In this document: piece by piece, positions 1 to 13,800 of the stretch | Position numbering within the stretch: the stretch's first letter is position 1 | How the letters are laid out: each line of letters opens with the position of its first letter | Assembly: GCA_029582155.1 (NCBI GenBank) | Contig: CM055911.1 | Coordinates: forward strand, 50,200,062 to 50,264,061 | Direction: 5' to 3' | Length of the DNA: 64,000 nucleotides | Source of the DNA: Panopea generosa | Taxonomy: Eukaryota; Mollusca; Bivalvia; Adapedonta; Hiatellidae | The notes under the pieces: model-generated | Databases searched by the model: none | The model's input: only the letters and a program-made list of their open reading frames with translations | Told to the model about the DNA's origin: nothing | Position numbers and translations under genes: made by a program

Positions 1-424
1 ATATGTGTAATGTAAATTAAATGTATAAAAATGTAATGTTCTTGTAGAAGACTACATTAAAATCATAATATTAAACAATCTCCTTTTATTCCCCTCAAAT
101 ATTTCAGTTGGTTTCTTTGCATTCTGAAATTTGTAATTTTGTTACTTTGGATTGGGAAAAAAGATACTACCGGGTATTTGTTATTCGGAATGGGGAAGAA
201 TTACAGCCCCAAAAATGGGCAAACAAGAGCCCTGTAGTCTCAATTAACTTATACTCTAGTATTCTTAACTTTTCTAATTGAGCAGTTTTGAAATTTCAGC
301 TAGAATGGATACTCAAGTTGAGATAATTGTGTTGTGAATATATGTGATACCTGCATAGGTTTGTCATAAATAAAAATGGAGCACACTGTTGTTTGTATAT
401 ACAGTGATATATGAAACACCATAC

Positions 425-3400
425 CAGTATTATCATGAGGTGTTGGGATCCCAAATTTACTGGTGTATTTGAAATTTGGAGACGTGTAACTGCGGTGAAA
501 TTGTTCGCTGACGTTGAAATCCAGGTGGGACTGTCTGTAGAGCTCATGGCCGGCGGCTGACTCCTTCTCAACTTCAGCGTAAGTCTTGTTTGGGTTGATG
601 AGACCACCAGCACCAGTGTCTGAAATCAAAATCATCAACATTACAGGTCTGAATTCAAAATCATCAACATTACATGTCTGAATTAAAAATCATCAACATT
701 ACAGGTAGCAACAATAAAGGGACATTAACAGTGACTGAATTCAAAATTATCAACATTAAAAGTCTGAATTCAAAATTATCAACAATAAAGAGACATAAGT
801 GTGTGGATACAAAAATATTAATATTTAAGGAACAGTAGTGTCTGCATACAAAAATATCAACATTAAAAGTCTGAATTAAAAATAGCAACATTAAATGGAC
901 ATTAGTGTCTGAATTAAAAATATCAACATTAAAGGTCTGAATTCAAAAATATCAACATTAAAGGGACATTAGTGTTTGAATTCAAAAATATCATCATTAA
1001 AGGTCTGAATTCAAAAATAGCAACATTTAAGGGGCTTAAGTGTCTGATTCAAAAATATCAACATTAAAGGTCTGAATTCAAAAATATCACATTGATGGGA
1101 CTTTAGTGTCTGAATTCAAAAATATCAACATTAAAGATCTGAATTCAAAAATATCAACATTAAAGATCTGAATTCAAAAATATCAACATTGATGGGACAT
1201 TGGTGTCTGAATTAAAAAAATAGCAACATTAAAGGTCTGAATTAAGAAAAAGCAACATTAAAGTTACACTAGTGTCTGAATTAAAAAATAGCAATATAAA
1301 AGGGACATTAGTGTCTGAATTCAAAAATATTAATATTAAAGGGACATTAGTGTCTGAATTCAAAAATAGCAATATTAAAGGGACATTAGTGTCTGAATTA
1401 AGAAATAGCAATATTAAAAGGACATTAGTGTCTGAATTCAAAAATAGCAACATTAAAGGGATATTAGTGTCTGAATTCAAAAATAGCAATATTAAAGTGA
1501 CATTAGTGTCTGAATTAAAAAAAACAATATTAAAGGGACATTAGTGTCTGAATTAAGAAATAGCAATATTAATTGGACATTAGTGTCTGAATTTACAAAT
1601 ATCAACATTTAAGGTACATTTGTGTTTGAACTCAACAATAACAATATTAAAGGGACATTAGTGTCTGAATACAAAAATAGCAACATTAAAAGAACATTTG
1701 TGTCTGATTTCAAAAATAGCAATATTAAAGGGACAAAAATGTCTGAATTAAAAAATAGCAACATCAAAGGGACATTAGTGTCTGAATTAAAAAATAGCAA
1801 CATTAAAGGGACACTAGTGTCTGAATTCAAAAATAGCAAAATTAAAGGTCTGAATTAAGAAATAGCAACATTAAAGGGACACTAGTGTCTGAATTCAAAA
1901 ATAGCAACATTAAGGGTCTGAATTAAGAAATAGCAACATTAAAGGAATATTAGTGTCTGCATTAAAAAATAACAACATTAAAGGGATATTTGTGTCTGAA
2001 TTAAAAAATAGCAACATTAAAGGGACATATGGCAATGTTAAGAATACGCTGCTTCTTTATATTGATATGATCCTTTTGTTTCCATAGTTCATATGGTTTT
2101 TTTTTTCAAACATCAAAAGGCATCATCACTGTATAAAAAAGCCTGTCTTCACACTATGATTAAAAATGATTGGCCAATGAAAATCGGGCAAACAGTTTGC
2201 TTTGAACGTTCAACTTATCTTTAGAAAGCAGTTTTCAATAATCATTACTGTTGTTCTGGGTTTGCCATTTGCATGTGAAAAAGGTTTAAGTGAACTTAGT
2301 GCGCCATGTATCATCAGCATCACCACCACTACCATTATAATCATCAGCATCACCACCACTACCATTATAATCATCCACATCATTACCATCATTAGATGTT
2401 GTCCTACTTTCTCAGCCAATGAAATCGCTCCAGAAATGAGATAGTAATTCAACATCTACGCTTACGCCGGTGAGAAGTTTGGTATAGAAAATATCATATA
2501 TATATATCTTCTAACTTATACTTAGCGTCATTACCAATGTGACTGTAATGTACCTTTAAATGTAAAATTTTACAGTGTATACATATAGTATTGAGACAAT
2601 TTTTCTTAAATATTCATATTCAGCATTACCACAACCACTAGCAAAATGATCATCAGCATCACTACTTTCATCATCATCACCATTATTAGTAACCATCAAT
2701 GGCTAAAAATTGGAAACTACATGTACCGGTATTACCGGTAAGTACATTTATCTACTGGTATAATAGGTAATTTAATAAATAACTCACCTAGTTCTGTGGG
2801 AATTCCAAAAGTAAATCCATATTTATCCAGTCCCTTGGGTAGCCCTGTTTCCTGGTTGTGTGATTTCCCCAGGGGAGCCTTTTGGTGGGTGGCGTACAAG
2901 TTTTCTTTTCTATCAACTCTCCTTTGCTGAAATAATGACTTGGGTCGAGGGTTGACCAATTCCTTAGCAAAGAACGAGGGCTGTGTATTAATCCCATGCG
3001 TCATGTTCTTCGCCCAAACAAGATGTGGGTCGCTAGCTTTACCATAGAAAACTCGCATTTCACCGGCAGCAGGCTGTACAGTTGCTCGGAAACGACGGAT
3101 AACTTCTGGGCTTGGGGGCTAAAAAAATACAACAAAATTGAAATTATGCTTTTAAATATTTCTATAAAGTCTAACATGCATTCCCACAGCCATGCAGGTT
3201 TCTTTTGTTTGAAGTTAAAATTCAAACATGATATCTGTTTGCAGGACTTCAACATTTAGAATAAATTGATATACAATGTACAGTTGAGCGGAAGGTGGAA
3301 GTGGGGGAGATTACCTATTTTGTATACATGTCAGAGGCCTAGGTATCAACATACCAGTGTGGTTGCAAACCCCTCACCCCCACCTCCTTATCTGACAGTG

Positions 3401-6400
3401 CACAAAAACAATAAACATACTAAGAAAAGGGTTAAATTGCAATGTCTGCATAAACAGATGCCACATGTTATTGAATACAAATTTATCAAATTCATATTGA
3501 AAAGTCTTAAATCTTAAATTTATTGTCTGTATAATCTGCAAAAGATACCGGTAGTTGAACTTGTTTAATTAAATTCATTTGAATAAAAGAAGAATGAATG
3601 CCATTAAAGACACTACACTGTGGTAACGGCACAACTATTTATAATATATAGTTGCCAACAAGTAAAGGGATTAACTGTGTCAGTCTGTCTTTATTACAAT
3701 ATTTTTGTCATTATTGTTTTTTTTTGGCTCGTCGCTTAAATTGCTTGAACAATTCAGAGTAGTTTTATTACAAAGAATGCATGGATGAAAAATAAATATA
3801 AAATAACTGGGGCGTGATTACAATTTTTTTATTATTACTGTATTCCCCCCAAAAAGGCCACTAGGTGTTATGCATTTTTAAAAATGGGGGGCATTTATGT
3901 TTATTTGGGGCCAAGACTAACAATAAAAAATAGATTTTTAGGTGCGTTATAAACAATCCTGTGTTTGATAATTGTTTCACAAACAAATACATATTACAAT
4001 TAGGTTTCTTTTTACTGATAACAGTTATATATATATATATATACATTTCGATCATTTGGGGAATATTTTTAGAGACATTTATGCTCTTTTATCCCAATAC
4101 ACTCCCTTTAAGATTCTCAGATTAGTGACTACATGTTTACAAAATGTTGTTAAGGTCACACAGTACTAAGTCTCCAGCATTGTTAATTTGACATTCTATT
4201 TTGTTCAGACTTTATTCCCTTAATAAACCAAATGAGTGATTGCTGTGATCCAGAATAAGAGATGATATTGATCACAAACCCTGTCCTCTGAAATCAATGG
4301 CAATATTGTTTGTTCTGTACTATATAGTAAGATTTACCTGGACAGGTGAGAAACTTAAGTCTCAATCCGTACAACACTCACAATTCTTTTAAATGCTGAC
4401 ATGATCATATACTCTGATCTGGTGTTCAACTATATGTTCAATGAATAAACTGCATAGTGCAATTACCCTTTATGATAAAATAGCAATTATTTTTTTAATT
4501 TCTAAGTTTTTGCCATTTTTTTTATTATAATGGTTGGCACTAAAAAACATTTTTATTTTGACTTTGCACATCGTAATTGCATTAAACTCCTAACCATGAT
4601 AATGTAATAAAACATTAATTAAATACAAACAACCAGATAGACAGACAGACAGACAGCAAAAAATTCAAGGAAATAGTAGGAAATAGCACTGAACTAAGTA
4701 GTAGCAACTGGCGCATTTTGTAATTTGTGCAATTTTTTAATTAATATTTCAAAACATAACTTAGCGATCAAGTTTAGATTTTTCAATCAATTCAACAATT
4801 GTTACAAAGTGAGTTTTAATAAATCTTGTTGAAAATATTGATTTTGAATTTGGGATCTATAAAAAAATGTTATAGCGAGCTTCGCGATATATCTAGACTG
4901 CAGTGTATTATGATAAAATATCTCATGCAGCTATTTTGTTTCAGGCTCCATGAAGTGAGAAAAGGTGTATGGAAAATGTATAACATTGATCCAATATATG
5001 CTAATTTTGTCTCAAATATATGCTATTTTTGTATTCTACTTTTTAAAGTTTTTTTTAAATATGATACGGTAGAACTTTGATGACTCAAACCCAATGGGAC
5101 TGGACAAAATTGTTTGACTTAAGGGGTATTTGAGCCAAGTATTGTTCAATATCATACCATACATGTACATGAATATACATCAAAATAGGAATTCAGCAGC
5201 GACTAGATAAGTATTCAAGCTATATGTGGTGTTCCAGCCATTCGTGTTCAAGTCAATGAAGTTCTACTGTACTAACAACATTCGTAGTAATCAAAGTTTT
5301 ATTTTATACATACCCTTCCATCATTTGGGGGTTTGAGACAAATTTCTACTTTGTCACCTGTGGCAATCAGCTTACCAGCCTGTTGAGAAAAAAATATATA
5401 AAATGAATTAAATTATTTTACTTTTCTTACATAAGGCAAGGAAATAGAGAAAGAAAACCAACCGATTGCGTATTCATGCAAAATCTGGTGAAATCTCGAT
5501 TTTCAATTATCATAAATTCTATTCATCTCAGGAATACATTTCATAATTGTTTCTTTGCATTATGGATTTCTCTACAAAATGAGACCATAATAATAGCAAA
5601 TTGTGTTAAAAAATGAAGAACTTATAATTGCAAAAACTGTATACTGCAACTAAAACAAACAACAAAATCGCTTAAAATTTTACTTCAAACTGCAATGTTT
5701 TTAATTCAAGAATAGTTCACATAATCAAAACATTTTATATATAGTTAATGCTATTCAAACAATGGTCAACACCAAATGTATTCTATAAACCACCATCAAA
5801 ACAAAAACTTAATTGCAAGCTTGTAAAATGGATTGAACATTCTATAAAAATGTTAATGCACATTTCTTTTTACTATTTAATGTTTATTATATTTATAGAT
5901 ATAAATTTATTTATATGGATAATAAAAAGATTTGTGTAAGAGTTCTATAAAAGTTGTGGTGATCTAATAGTTAATATTTCCCTTATATACCATGAATATA
6001 TCATATATCATGAGTGCCCGTATAAAAACAATCTGGGAAGACATGCACAAAGCTCCAACTTCTGTTAGCATCGGCATTTGTTTGCATTTCGTATCGGCAA
6101 CTGTTTTTTACTCAGCACACTTAAGTAACCTTATTACTGTTTAGTATTGATGCCATTCTTTACATGGTTGAATTTATTTAGACTCGCGATATTAGGTATG
6201 ACCAGTATAATTATACTTGCTCAAGAGACCCCCCCCCCCCCACTCTTCACCAACTGCCAACACACACCACAAGTTCCATTTTGCAGTGGGGAGGGCTCCA
6301 TTAACATATATTTCCCAGGTTTTTCAAAGGCACTCCGACAAATGCAATTTAATTGTTACCTATCTAATTAACATAAGTTTTATATACGCTGCTGTCACTA

Positions 6401-6802
6401 TTCAATATATGATATAAATGTAATTATGTATTATGGGCTGGAGGCCTAGATTGCTTAATAAAACATAAATTTGTCATTTATCATTGTCAAAGAGAGACAA
6501 AGGTAGTAATATTGTTTCTAAATGGTAGCATTCCTTTATGGTACCGAGAGTTGATGAAGAAAATGATTTTACTGTTAATTAAAATGAATGCCCTGGAGCA
6601 TTCATGTCTGCTAGTTCACACTGTCTTTCAATACCACTATAGTAAGCTAGGCTCCTTTGGATACCATTCAATATAATTCTATTTAATCAAAAGAGAAAGA
6701 AATACCAACCGCTCGCAGATCCGGTGTCCAGTCTTTATATTTTCCAGCATAGATTGACTGGGACTGTCCTGAGATGTCTGGTAGTTTTACTTGTGACACC
6801 AT
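425..6802 (-). CDS. EFHB: EFHB/CFAP21-like ciliary protein, N-terminal part (4 exons, continues off the left edge)
   Basis: Four exons join in frame on the minus strand: 6802-6710 (ATG at 6802), 5379-5314, 3118-2788 and 619-425, all with GT donors and AG acceptors. They encode 228 residues, and exon 4 ends in phase 1 at a GTATGG donor. Residues 52-163 hold the most recognisable block, including HGINTQPSFF, ELVNPRPKSLFQQR and HQKAPLGKSHNQ. Residues 166-228 hold GGLINPNKTYAEVEKE and FGIPTPHDNTG. This recalls EF-hand domain family member B, which in other species is an inner protein of axonemal doublet microtubules (CFAP21). The EF hands would lie in the missing C-terminal part. The start may be internal, since vertebrate homologues have a longer N-terminus. 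Introns hold the 0.6-2.0 kb array, CAT/ATC-rich DNA and a pogo-like MITE; the remainder (3.1-5.0 and 5.4-6.7 kb) is AT-rich with nothing recognised. The family call is from memory of conserved motifs, without alignment. Confidence 0.78.
617..2030. repeat. Tandem array, 39-bp monomer with 29-bp short forms, inside the EFHB-like intron 3
   Basis: About 40 degenerate units carry GTCTGAATTCAAAAATAGCA followed by ACATTAAAGGGACATTAGT. The common period is 39 bp. Shorter ~29-bp units lacking GGGACATTAGT occur mainly near the exon side (620-1200). The array starts exactly at the exon-4 3' splice site (exon begins at 619 on the minus strand). Because 39 is a multiple of 3, short open frames appear on both strands (for example 1272-1544 plus and 1229-1489 minus) encoding a repeated 13-residue pattern. 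I regard these as by-products and not as genes. Confidence 0.9.
2308..2700. repeat. CAT/ATC-rich low-complexity DNA with a 32-bp direct duplication
   Basis: A unit reading ATCATCAGCATCACCACCAC plus ACCATTATA is present twice in a row at about 2310-2373. A second, more degenerate CAT/ATC-rich patch lies at 2625-2695. Both are in the EFHB-like intron 3. Open frames through them on both strands are compositional. Confidence 0.7.
5067..5269. mobile_element. Pogo/Tc1-type MITE with TA target duplication
   Basis: A 203-bp element flanked by TA (5065-5066 and 5270-5271). The left end CGGTAGAACTTTGATGACTC matches the inverse of the right end, GAGTTCTACTG-like with GTTCAAGTCAATGAAGTTC, with a few mismatches. 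Ends of the form CAGTAGAAC plus a TA duplication are typical of short non-coding pogo/Tigger-like elements. It has no coding capacity and sits in EFHB-like intron 2. Confidence 0.7.
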
Positions 6803-9800
6803 GTTTGTTTTTTAAAATTTTAATCACAATTTAGTTGCAGAACTAGATAAAAATTGTCAGCAAAGACACTTAATTAATAAGTTGACCTCCGTGTCATTTG
6901 TTGTAACCAAAATCTTTTAACCGTTAAAACAAAGCTAACTAAGGATTATAATCGAACTAAACAGCAAATTTGCTGTTAATTTCCATTCCTCGTTAAACGG
7001 GAAGATTGTTGACATTTCCCTGGTAACACAGGCCAAAGGTCAATATCTATTTCCGGTCATAATAGACGGGGATACAAATTTTATTTTATTCTTGATCCCC
7101 GTAGTCTGGACGCATAAAAGTAATTTGATGGACGCATTTTTTGGTACTACTTTCTTCTGTTTAAGGAGCACAGGGGTAATATAAGTGTTCAGTTAAAATA
7201 GAAAATACAATAATTATATATATATTATATATAGAGAGAAAGAGTGCTAATTTTATATTTATGTTGTTTATTTGATTTTTTTTGTGCCCAATTGTGCACA
7301 ATTTATGTATCAAGATCAATGTGTATTGTTGAATATTATATTTAACATTATATTTTTCCGATTGTTATGTTTTAGGAGAAAAAATCCATTTTTTTAAATA
7401 TACGCAGACGAGCTGAGAAAATAATTGCTACACGGCTTCGATTTGAAAACAATCGACCAACCGTCTAGAACAGAATTTCAACAATCACACGTCATGTATG
7501 AATAAAAATAAAAGTGTGGGACTTTGGAGCATTCGGGCCAGCGTCTGCCATGTTGATAATTGTGCCGCAACAAGTACAAAACAACCCATATCTCGACGTG
7601 GCTCTGTCTGATGACCTTAAATCAAATACGCACACCACAAAAATAAAAAAATAATCTGACTCAAATGTCGCATTTAAACGTAATCCCTATTGACTGTATG
7701 AAGAATATTCTTAGCATGGTCAGTGCCAGAATCATACGCGTCCGTTGTTTTGAACCCTTGATTAAAAACACAGATTACTTGAACGTATACTAAGACGACT
7801 TGTTCCGAGTCAATAGCATCGCATGAGGACGGCGATGCCAGTAATCTGCTGTTGGACCCAGCATTACCAACCCGACAGGACCGGAGCCGTGTGAATCGCC
7901 TAAGATAACCGAGAGCTTGGTGTCTGTTCAGTCAGAGAAATTTCTATCTCACAGCTGTGATACTGATAATTATATTTTTAAAAAAACTCAGTTGCCATCA
8001 GGACTGTGGTCGAGCGGAACCAGCTGGGCAAAAATATCGTGCTTTAAATAATTGCAAACAATGCATTGTGAATGAGCATCTATAATTGAATTTAATTATC
8101 TCCCTTTATATATAAATATAAATCTTTTTATTTTTTCAAAATTCAAATAAGCTATTAAGCCCGTGAGGATACAAAATATATGAGACATGATCATCACGAC
8201 ATTCATACACAAGTTTAATTTTTAAGTATTACTAATTATTCAAATACCTGAATTGTGTTTTTTTTTTTTGTTGTTGTTATTTTTTTTAATTTTTGTTTAA
8301 GAAGGTGCTGTTAAGCTTTGACTTTACAGGTAATCTGCAATTTAAACGAGAATATACATGTGAGAAAAAAAAGATATGCATAAAAACCTGTAATCTCTGA
8401 CTGGTTCAAGTAATTTGCCAAATCATAAATCATAAATTCTCCGCGTACTATTTTATCAACATTTAGTAGAGAGATTCCAATTTCCTGTCGTTTTATATAA
8501 GTCCTTGATAATCATTTTGTGACTTTAAACATGTAGAATATATGTATTCATAAAGCTGTATAGCCAATAACAAAACCTTTCAGCACACACATTCTTCACA
8601 TAGGGCTACAATTTTAAATCATTACACTATTCATAGATGGGATCAATTTAATTTAGAATGACCCATTTATAAACATAACAATGAAAAAAATATAGCAAAA
8701 AAGTTCTGTCATGGCGGTTGAAGACAGTACTAATATACAGGAAAACATTTTCGTGCAGTATGTATTTTTATCAGCGATAAGTCCTGGACGGGTTGAATCT
8801 GCAAAAAAGAAACGAGATTGACCGACAGGAGCAAAGATTTTGCTTATAGTATGGTCCATATAGTCTTATGGTCTTATAGTATGGTCCACTTTGTTTATCA
8901 GTCAATACATGACGTCTCCCTCTCTCCGGATCTGATAATAAACTTTGGAATTAAACTGACACTGTTTTTTTTTGTGTGTAAAGTCTTGGCAATCCCTATC
9001 ACATGAGATATGAGACAAGTCGATACCCCTATTTACCACGGAATTTACATTATGTGACGTCATCTGTAAGGGGTTTTCACACTTGTCACAATGGAACTCG
9101 CACGATTTATGTATTATTACGCGAAAAAATATCAAAGAAATTAAATTGCCTTTATTGATTTAACGTCTTTTATGCCTTTATAACATACTTTTTCTAGAGT
9201 TATTTCAAATAAAATATTATTTCACTGTTTAACATACACCTTTTATCGGACTTATTTCTGTCGCGGAACAGTTTCCGTCAAAGACTAATTACTGTTTAGA
9301 TTTAGAGGGTGGTTCTACGCATTGAAGTGTCAAACTTGCAATTATTTGCATTACTTCGAATATCCTTGGAGCTAAATTACATTTTTTCTTACCAGAGATT
9401 GTTATTGGTAGGTATCTGAATGAAAAATATATAACGTCCGTATATATGCTCTGTTTTTAACAGGAAATCCAAAAAATCAATAGGGTAAAAAATGGCTGAA
9501 AGCTGAAACTCGGAGACGATAAATTCCAATTTATTACATTTTAACGGACGTTTTAGTGACACTGAAGCTTATGCAATTGGTAATATGATTGTTTTAAACA
9601 CTGTCATCACGAAATAACGTAATGCAAGTGGTATTTAACCCTGTTTGAATGCCTGTGTGTACTTTAGTGCCGAGTACTGTTTTGTTTATGTTTTTGACAG
9701 CCACCAAAAAGAGGCTGATTCTATGAGTCATATATTCATGATCTCTTGTTCATAATTTTATTTTCAAAATGTTTATTGGTGAGTGATTCTTTATAACTAC

Positions 9801-10791
9801 TTAACTCTGCCATGTGTTCCTATCAGTGGTAAGATTCAGTTTATATAAGGAGAGCAAACATGAATTATTTTGGTTAAAATGTCATTCAGTTCAATAAGTA
9901 TTTATGTACAAAGTGTCAAATTCATCATTTATTTCTATTTTTTAGGTTGCATGTGGCAACTCAATCAACATTAAAACTGTTTGTGTTTGATATAGAGTCA
10001 TTTTATATCAATTAAAAATGATTTTAGTAGAAATAGTGCCAAATTTTATAGTAAGACTAAATATTTTCAGTTTGTGAAAGGTTTACAAAATATGAAATAT
10101 CTCTTGTCTTATTAGATATGCTTATATTTATTTCCTCTTTTATCAAAATAAAAATACACCCTGGTCCTGTTATTATCCGGATGTCAGCATCCGCAGAATA
10201 AAAATGCGATATACAAGGACTGCGTTATAGAGAAATTTACCTTATAAAAGTAATGTTGGTTATTCACTCCATTTTCTGCTGCTCGCCTCTGTCTGTATTG
10301 TAATGTGATTTAAAGTGTTTAGGTACAACAGAAACACTAAGATGTATATAAAATTATTATGACAGAAAAACACAAAAAAGAATCCTGTTGTTTTTCGTAT
10401 TGAGTTAAATCTGTTTTCAACATGTTCAATATATTTATTATATCACTTTTTTATCGATTTTGCTTTTAAAATACATTTTCAACCCTTACAACAATTCATA
10501 GAGCAAGTATTTCTGATATTGTCTTGAGAGAAAATTAATCCATTTGTTATGTGTATTTATTTTGTTTCAATGATGTATTCAATGACCTTGAGGAGAATTT
10601 TAACCCACATCTTCCATGCTGTTAGACAGCCTTCCGAATGATGTTGCCACAAAAGCTAGCTCAATGACGAGAAGGCAGTAGTGAACATAATTCATATATA
10701 CCTATCTATTTATACAAGCCCCCAACTGCCTGCCACCTGCTTTATGGCAATTTTAATTAAAGAGAGTATTGGAATTTCTTTTTTATTTCAG
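6803..10791. other. Head-to-head intergenic region, no gene recognised
   Basis: About 4 kb separates the EFHB-like ATG (6802, minus) from the Rab5 coding exon (10826, plus). It should hold the promoters of both genes and the non-coding 5' exon(s) of Rab5, since the first coding exon has an upstream splice acceptor. The part from about 7420 to 8040 is less AT-rich than its surroundings and is the likeliest place for a shared promoter. No TATA box, CpG island or first exon can be assigned by eye. The remainder is AT-rich, and its short open frames (8653-8859, 8902-9135) show no family features. Confidence 0.4.
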
Positions 10792-10825
10792 AAAAGTTTT
10801 GAACTTGCCAATCAAGTGATCCAAG

Positions 10826-13800
10826 ATGTCCACTCGCGGGGGTGCACAGAGGCCAAATGGGGCTGCCCAGGGGAAAATATGCCAGTTCAAGCTTGTGTTG
10901 CTTGGGGAATCTGCAGTTGGCAAATCCAGTCTTGTACTGAGATTTGTAAAAGGACAGTTCCATGAATACCAGGAGAGCACTATAGGAGGTGAGTGATGGG
11001 AAAGTGAGCCGTTTTAATTCAGTGGGTATTTTCAACTTTGAATTTTGTGATCTAAGGTGTAGTGTCAGATTGTTGGCATCATAGAGAAATGTGTATATGA
11101 TCGGGAGTATAAAATTCCACATTAAACGGGAATATATATATTGACCGAAGTATATGGAAAGATTGAACATACAACACTTTTGGCCTAAATTAAAATATGT
11201 TCTGTTTCCCCTCCCACGACCGACCCAAAAAATTTTATTGCCGAAACCGAAATAATATTTTTTTTATTTAGTATAGTATGAACTGCGACGAAAACGCTTC
11301 TTTTCGAGTCCGCTTGAGAACGAAACTCATCAGAATCACCTTGACGCTTATTGGTTTTCTATTAGTTGCTAGTGATAGACGCATCATCTTAAAACTAAAT
11401 GGCAGAACATGCCGTTTGTGTTTGTGGGAACAAAAAACGACAGTAAAATTAAACTTACTCGTAAGCAAACAAATATGTAAGTTTTCAACAAAATTGACCC
11501 TTGATGACATTTTGGAAGGAAGTAGTAGGTGATAGAGATGTGGATGATGGTATAAATTTTGCTCTCAACCACGATTCATATGAGGCAAAACTTTCGGTTG
11601 CAGAAAACGGTGACCCATTTAGCATAGATACAAATGTTGTTAAACTGCCGGAAAAAGACACTAATAACAATAGTCATTCGAATAATTTACAGGCCAAAAA
11701 TTTAATACTAGTTGAAGTGAATTATTAAATGGTTCAAATTGAAATGTTGTTATTGTTTGTTCCATAAGTTTATTTAAGACAGACATTGTGTAGGTTGGTA
11801 TTCTTCTTCGAGTTAAACTATATATACTATATATCTTGACCATTATTTTGAAAAAAATAAAATGAATTTTTATTTTTACCTACCTACCTACCTACCCATA
11901 CTAAAACTAACTGGATCGCGGGAGAGGAAACAAAAAATATTTTAAGTCTGGCCTTATTGTGTTTTTACAGCAGACAGCTGAGCTCGGGGCATCGGCTATA
12001 CAGAGGGGTACATATATTTTTGATAAGCAACAAAGTCCACTTAAACACTAAAAATGTACACAAAAAATGTAAATTAAGGGTGAATGACAATTTACTAAGT
12101 AGATTTAATTGGTCACTAGTTCTACAGCGCAAGTAGTATTTTACATCCTGGTGATACACGTGACTGATTAAAGTACAGGATTTGCTTTTACTTTTCTGAC
12201 ACGCGATTGGCAAATTCAACATAGGTTAACTAATTCTTAATAGGATTGAAAGTTTTGAAGAACTGGGGTTGTTTGCTCAAAAAAACTTTGTAAGAAATTA
12301 CAAGAAACCACTCCACAGTTGATAGTATATAATTTTTACAATCTTTCTCTGTTACAGCTGCATTTTTAACACAGACTGTATGTTTAGATGACACCACAGT
12401 GAAGTTTGAAATTTGGGACACAGCAGGTAAGACTATTGAAGAAATATTCATTATGTTTGTTGTTCCCCGAGCTGAATATGTCACAAATATTGACTATTAA
12501 TGTAAGCTTTTGTTTGTTTGTCATTCCCTTAGCAGAATATGTCACAAATTTGATCTATTTTAACTTTTTGTTTGTTGTTCCCCTTTTTGAATATGTCACA
12601 AATTTTATCTCTTATTGTATCATTTTGTATGTTCGTCCTTATTGTTTGTTGTTAATTTTGATCTCTTATTGTAAACTTTTGTTTGTTTGTTGTTCCCCTA
12701 GCAGAATATGTCACAAATTTTATCTCTTACTGTATCATTTTTGTATGTTTGTGTGTATGGAAGTGACACTAAACACCATACAACAACAAACACTTCTTTT
12801 TTAGCTCACCTGAGCTGAAGGCTCACAGGTGAGCTTTTGTGATCGCTTGGTGTCCGTCATCTGTTGTCCGTCTTTAACTTTTAGCTTCTAACAGCTTCTC
12901 CTCTGAAACCACTGGGCCAATTTTGATATAACTTTACAGAAATGTTCCTTGGGTGACCCTCTACCAAGTTTGTTTAACCCATCTTGATTCGTCAAAAAAC
13001 ATGGCGGCCAGGGGGTGGGGTTAGTTTACTATATAAGCTATAGTAAGAAATTAAAAAATCTTGTCAGAAACTACTGGCTCAATTTTGAAATAATTTACAG
13101 AAAGGTTCCTTGGGCAACCCTCTACCAAGTTCGTTCAAGTCATCTTGGTTCGTCAAAAAACATGGTAGCTTGGGGGTGGGGTTAGTTTATTATATAAGCT
13201 AATTAGTAAAAACTTAAAAAATCTTCTTGTCAAAAGCTACTGGCTCAATTTTAAAATAATTTCACAGAAATGTTCCTTGGGTGACCCTCTACCAAGTTTG
13301 TTCAACCCATCTTGATTCGTCAAAAAACATGGTGGCCAGGGGGTGGGGTTACTTTACTTTATAAGCTATAGTAAAAACTTAAAAAAATCTTCTTGTCAGA
13401 AACTACTGTCTCGATTTTAAAATAATTTCACAGAAACGGTCCTTGGGTGACCCTCTACCCAAGCTTGTTCAAGTCATCTTGATTCATCAAAAAACATGGC
13501 GGCCATGGGGTGGGGTTAGTTTACTATATGAGCTACATGTATAGTAAAAAACTTTAAAAAATCTTTTTAGAAACTACAGGCTCGATTTTAAAATAATTTC
13601 ACAGAAATGTTCCTTGGGTGACCCTCTCCCAAGTTTGTTCAAGCCATCTTGATTCGTCAAAAAACATGGCGGCCAGGGGGTGGGTAAGTTTACTATATAA
13701 GCTATTGTAAAAACTTAAAAAATCTTCTTGTCAGAAACTACTGTCTCGATTTTAAAATAATTTCACAGAAATGTTCCTTGGGTGACCCTCTCCAAAGTTT

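Noticed and set aside
4020-4045. (AT)n run as a regulatory site
   Set aside because: It is a simple microsatellite in AT-rich intronic DNA with nothing to tie it to regulation.
11278-11728. Treating the frames in Rab5 intron 1 as an independent host gene
   Set aside because: They lie inside inverted terminal repeats, overlap in different frames and lack clear splice structure, so a decayed element is more likely.
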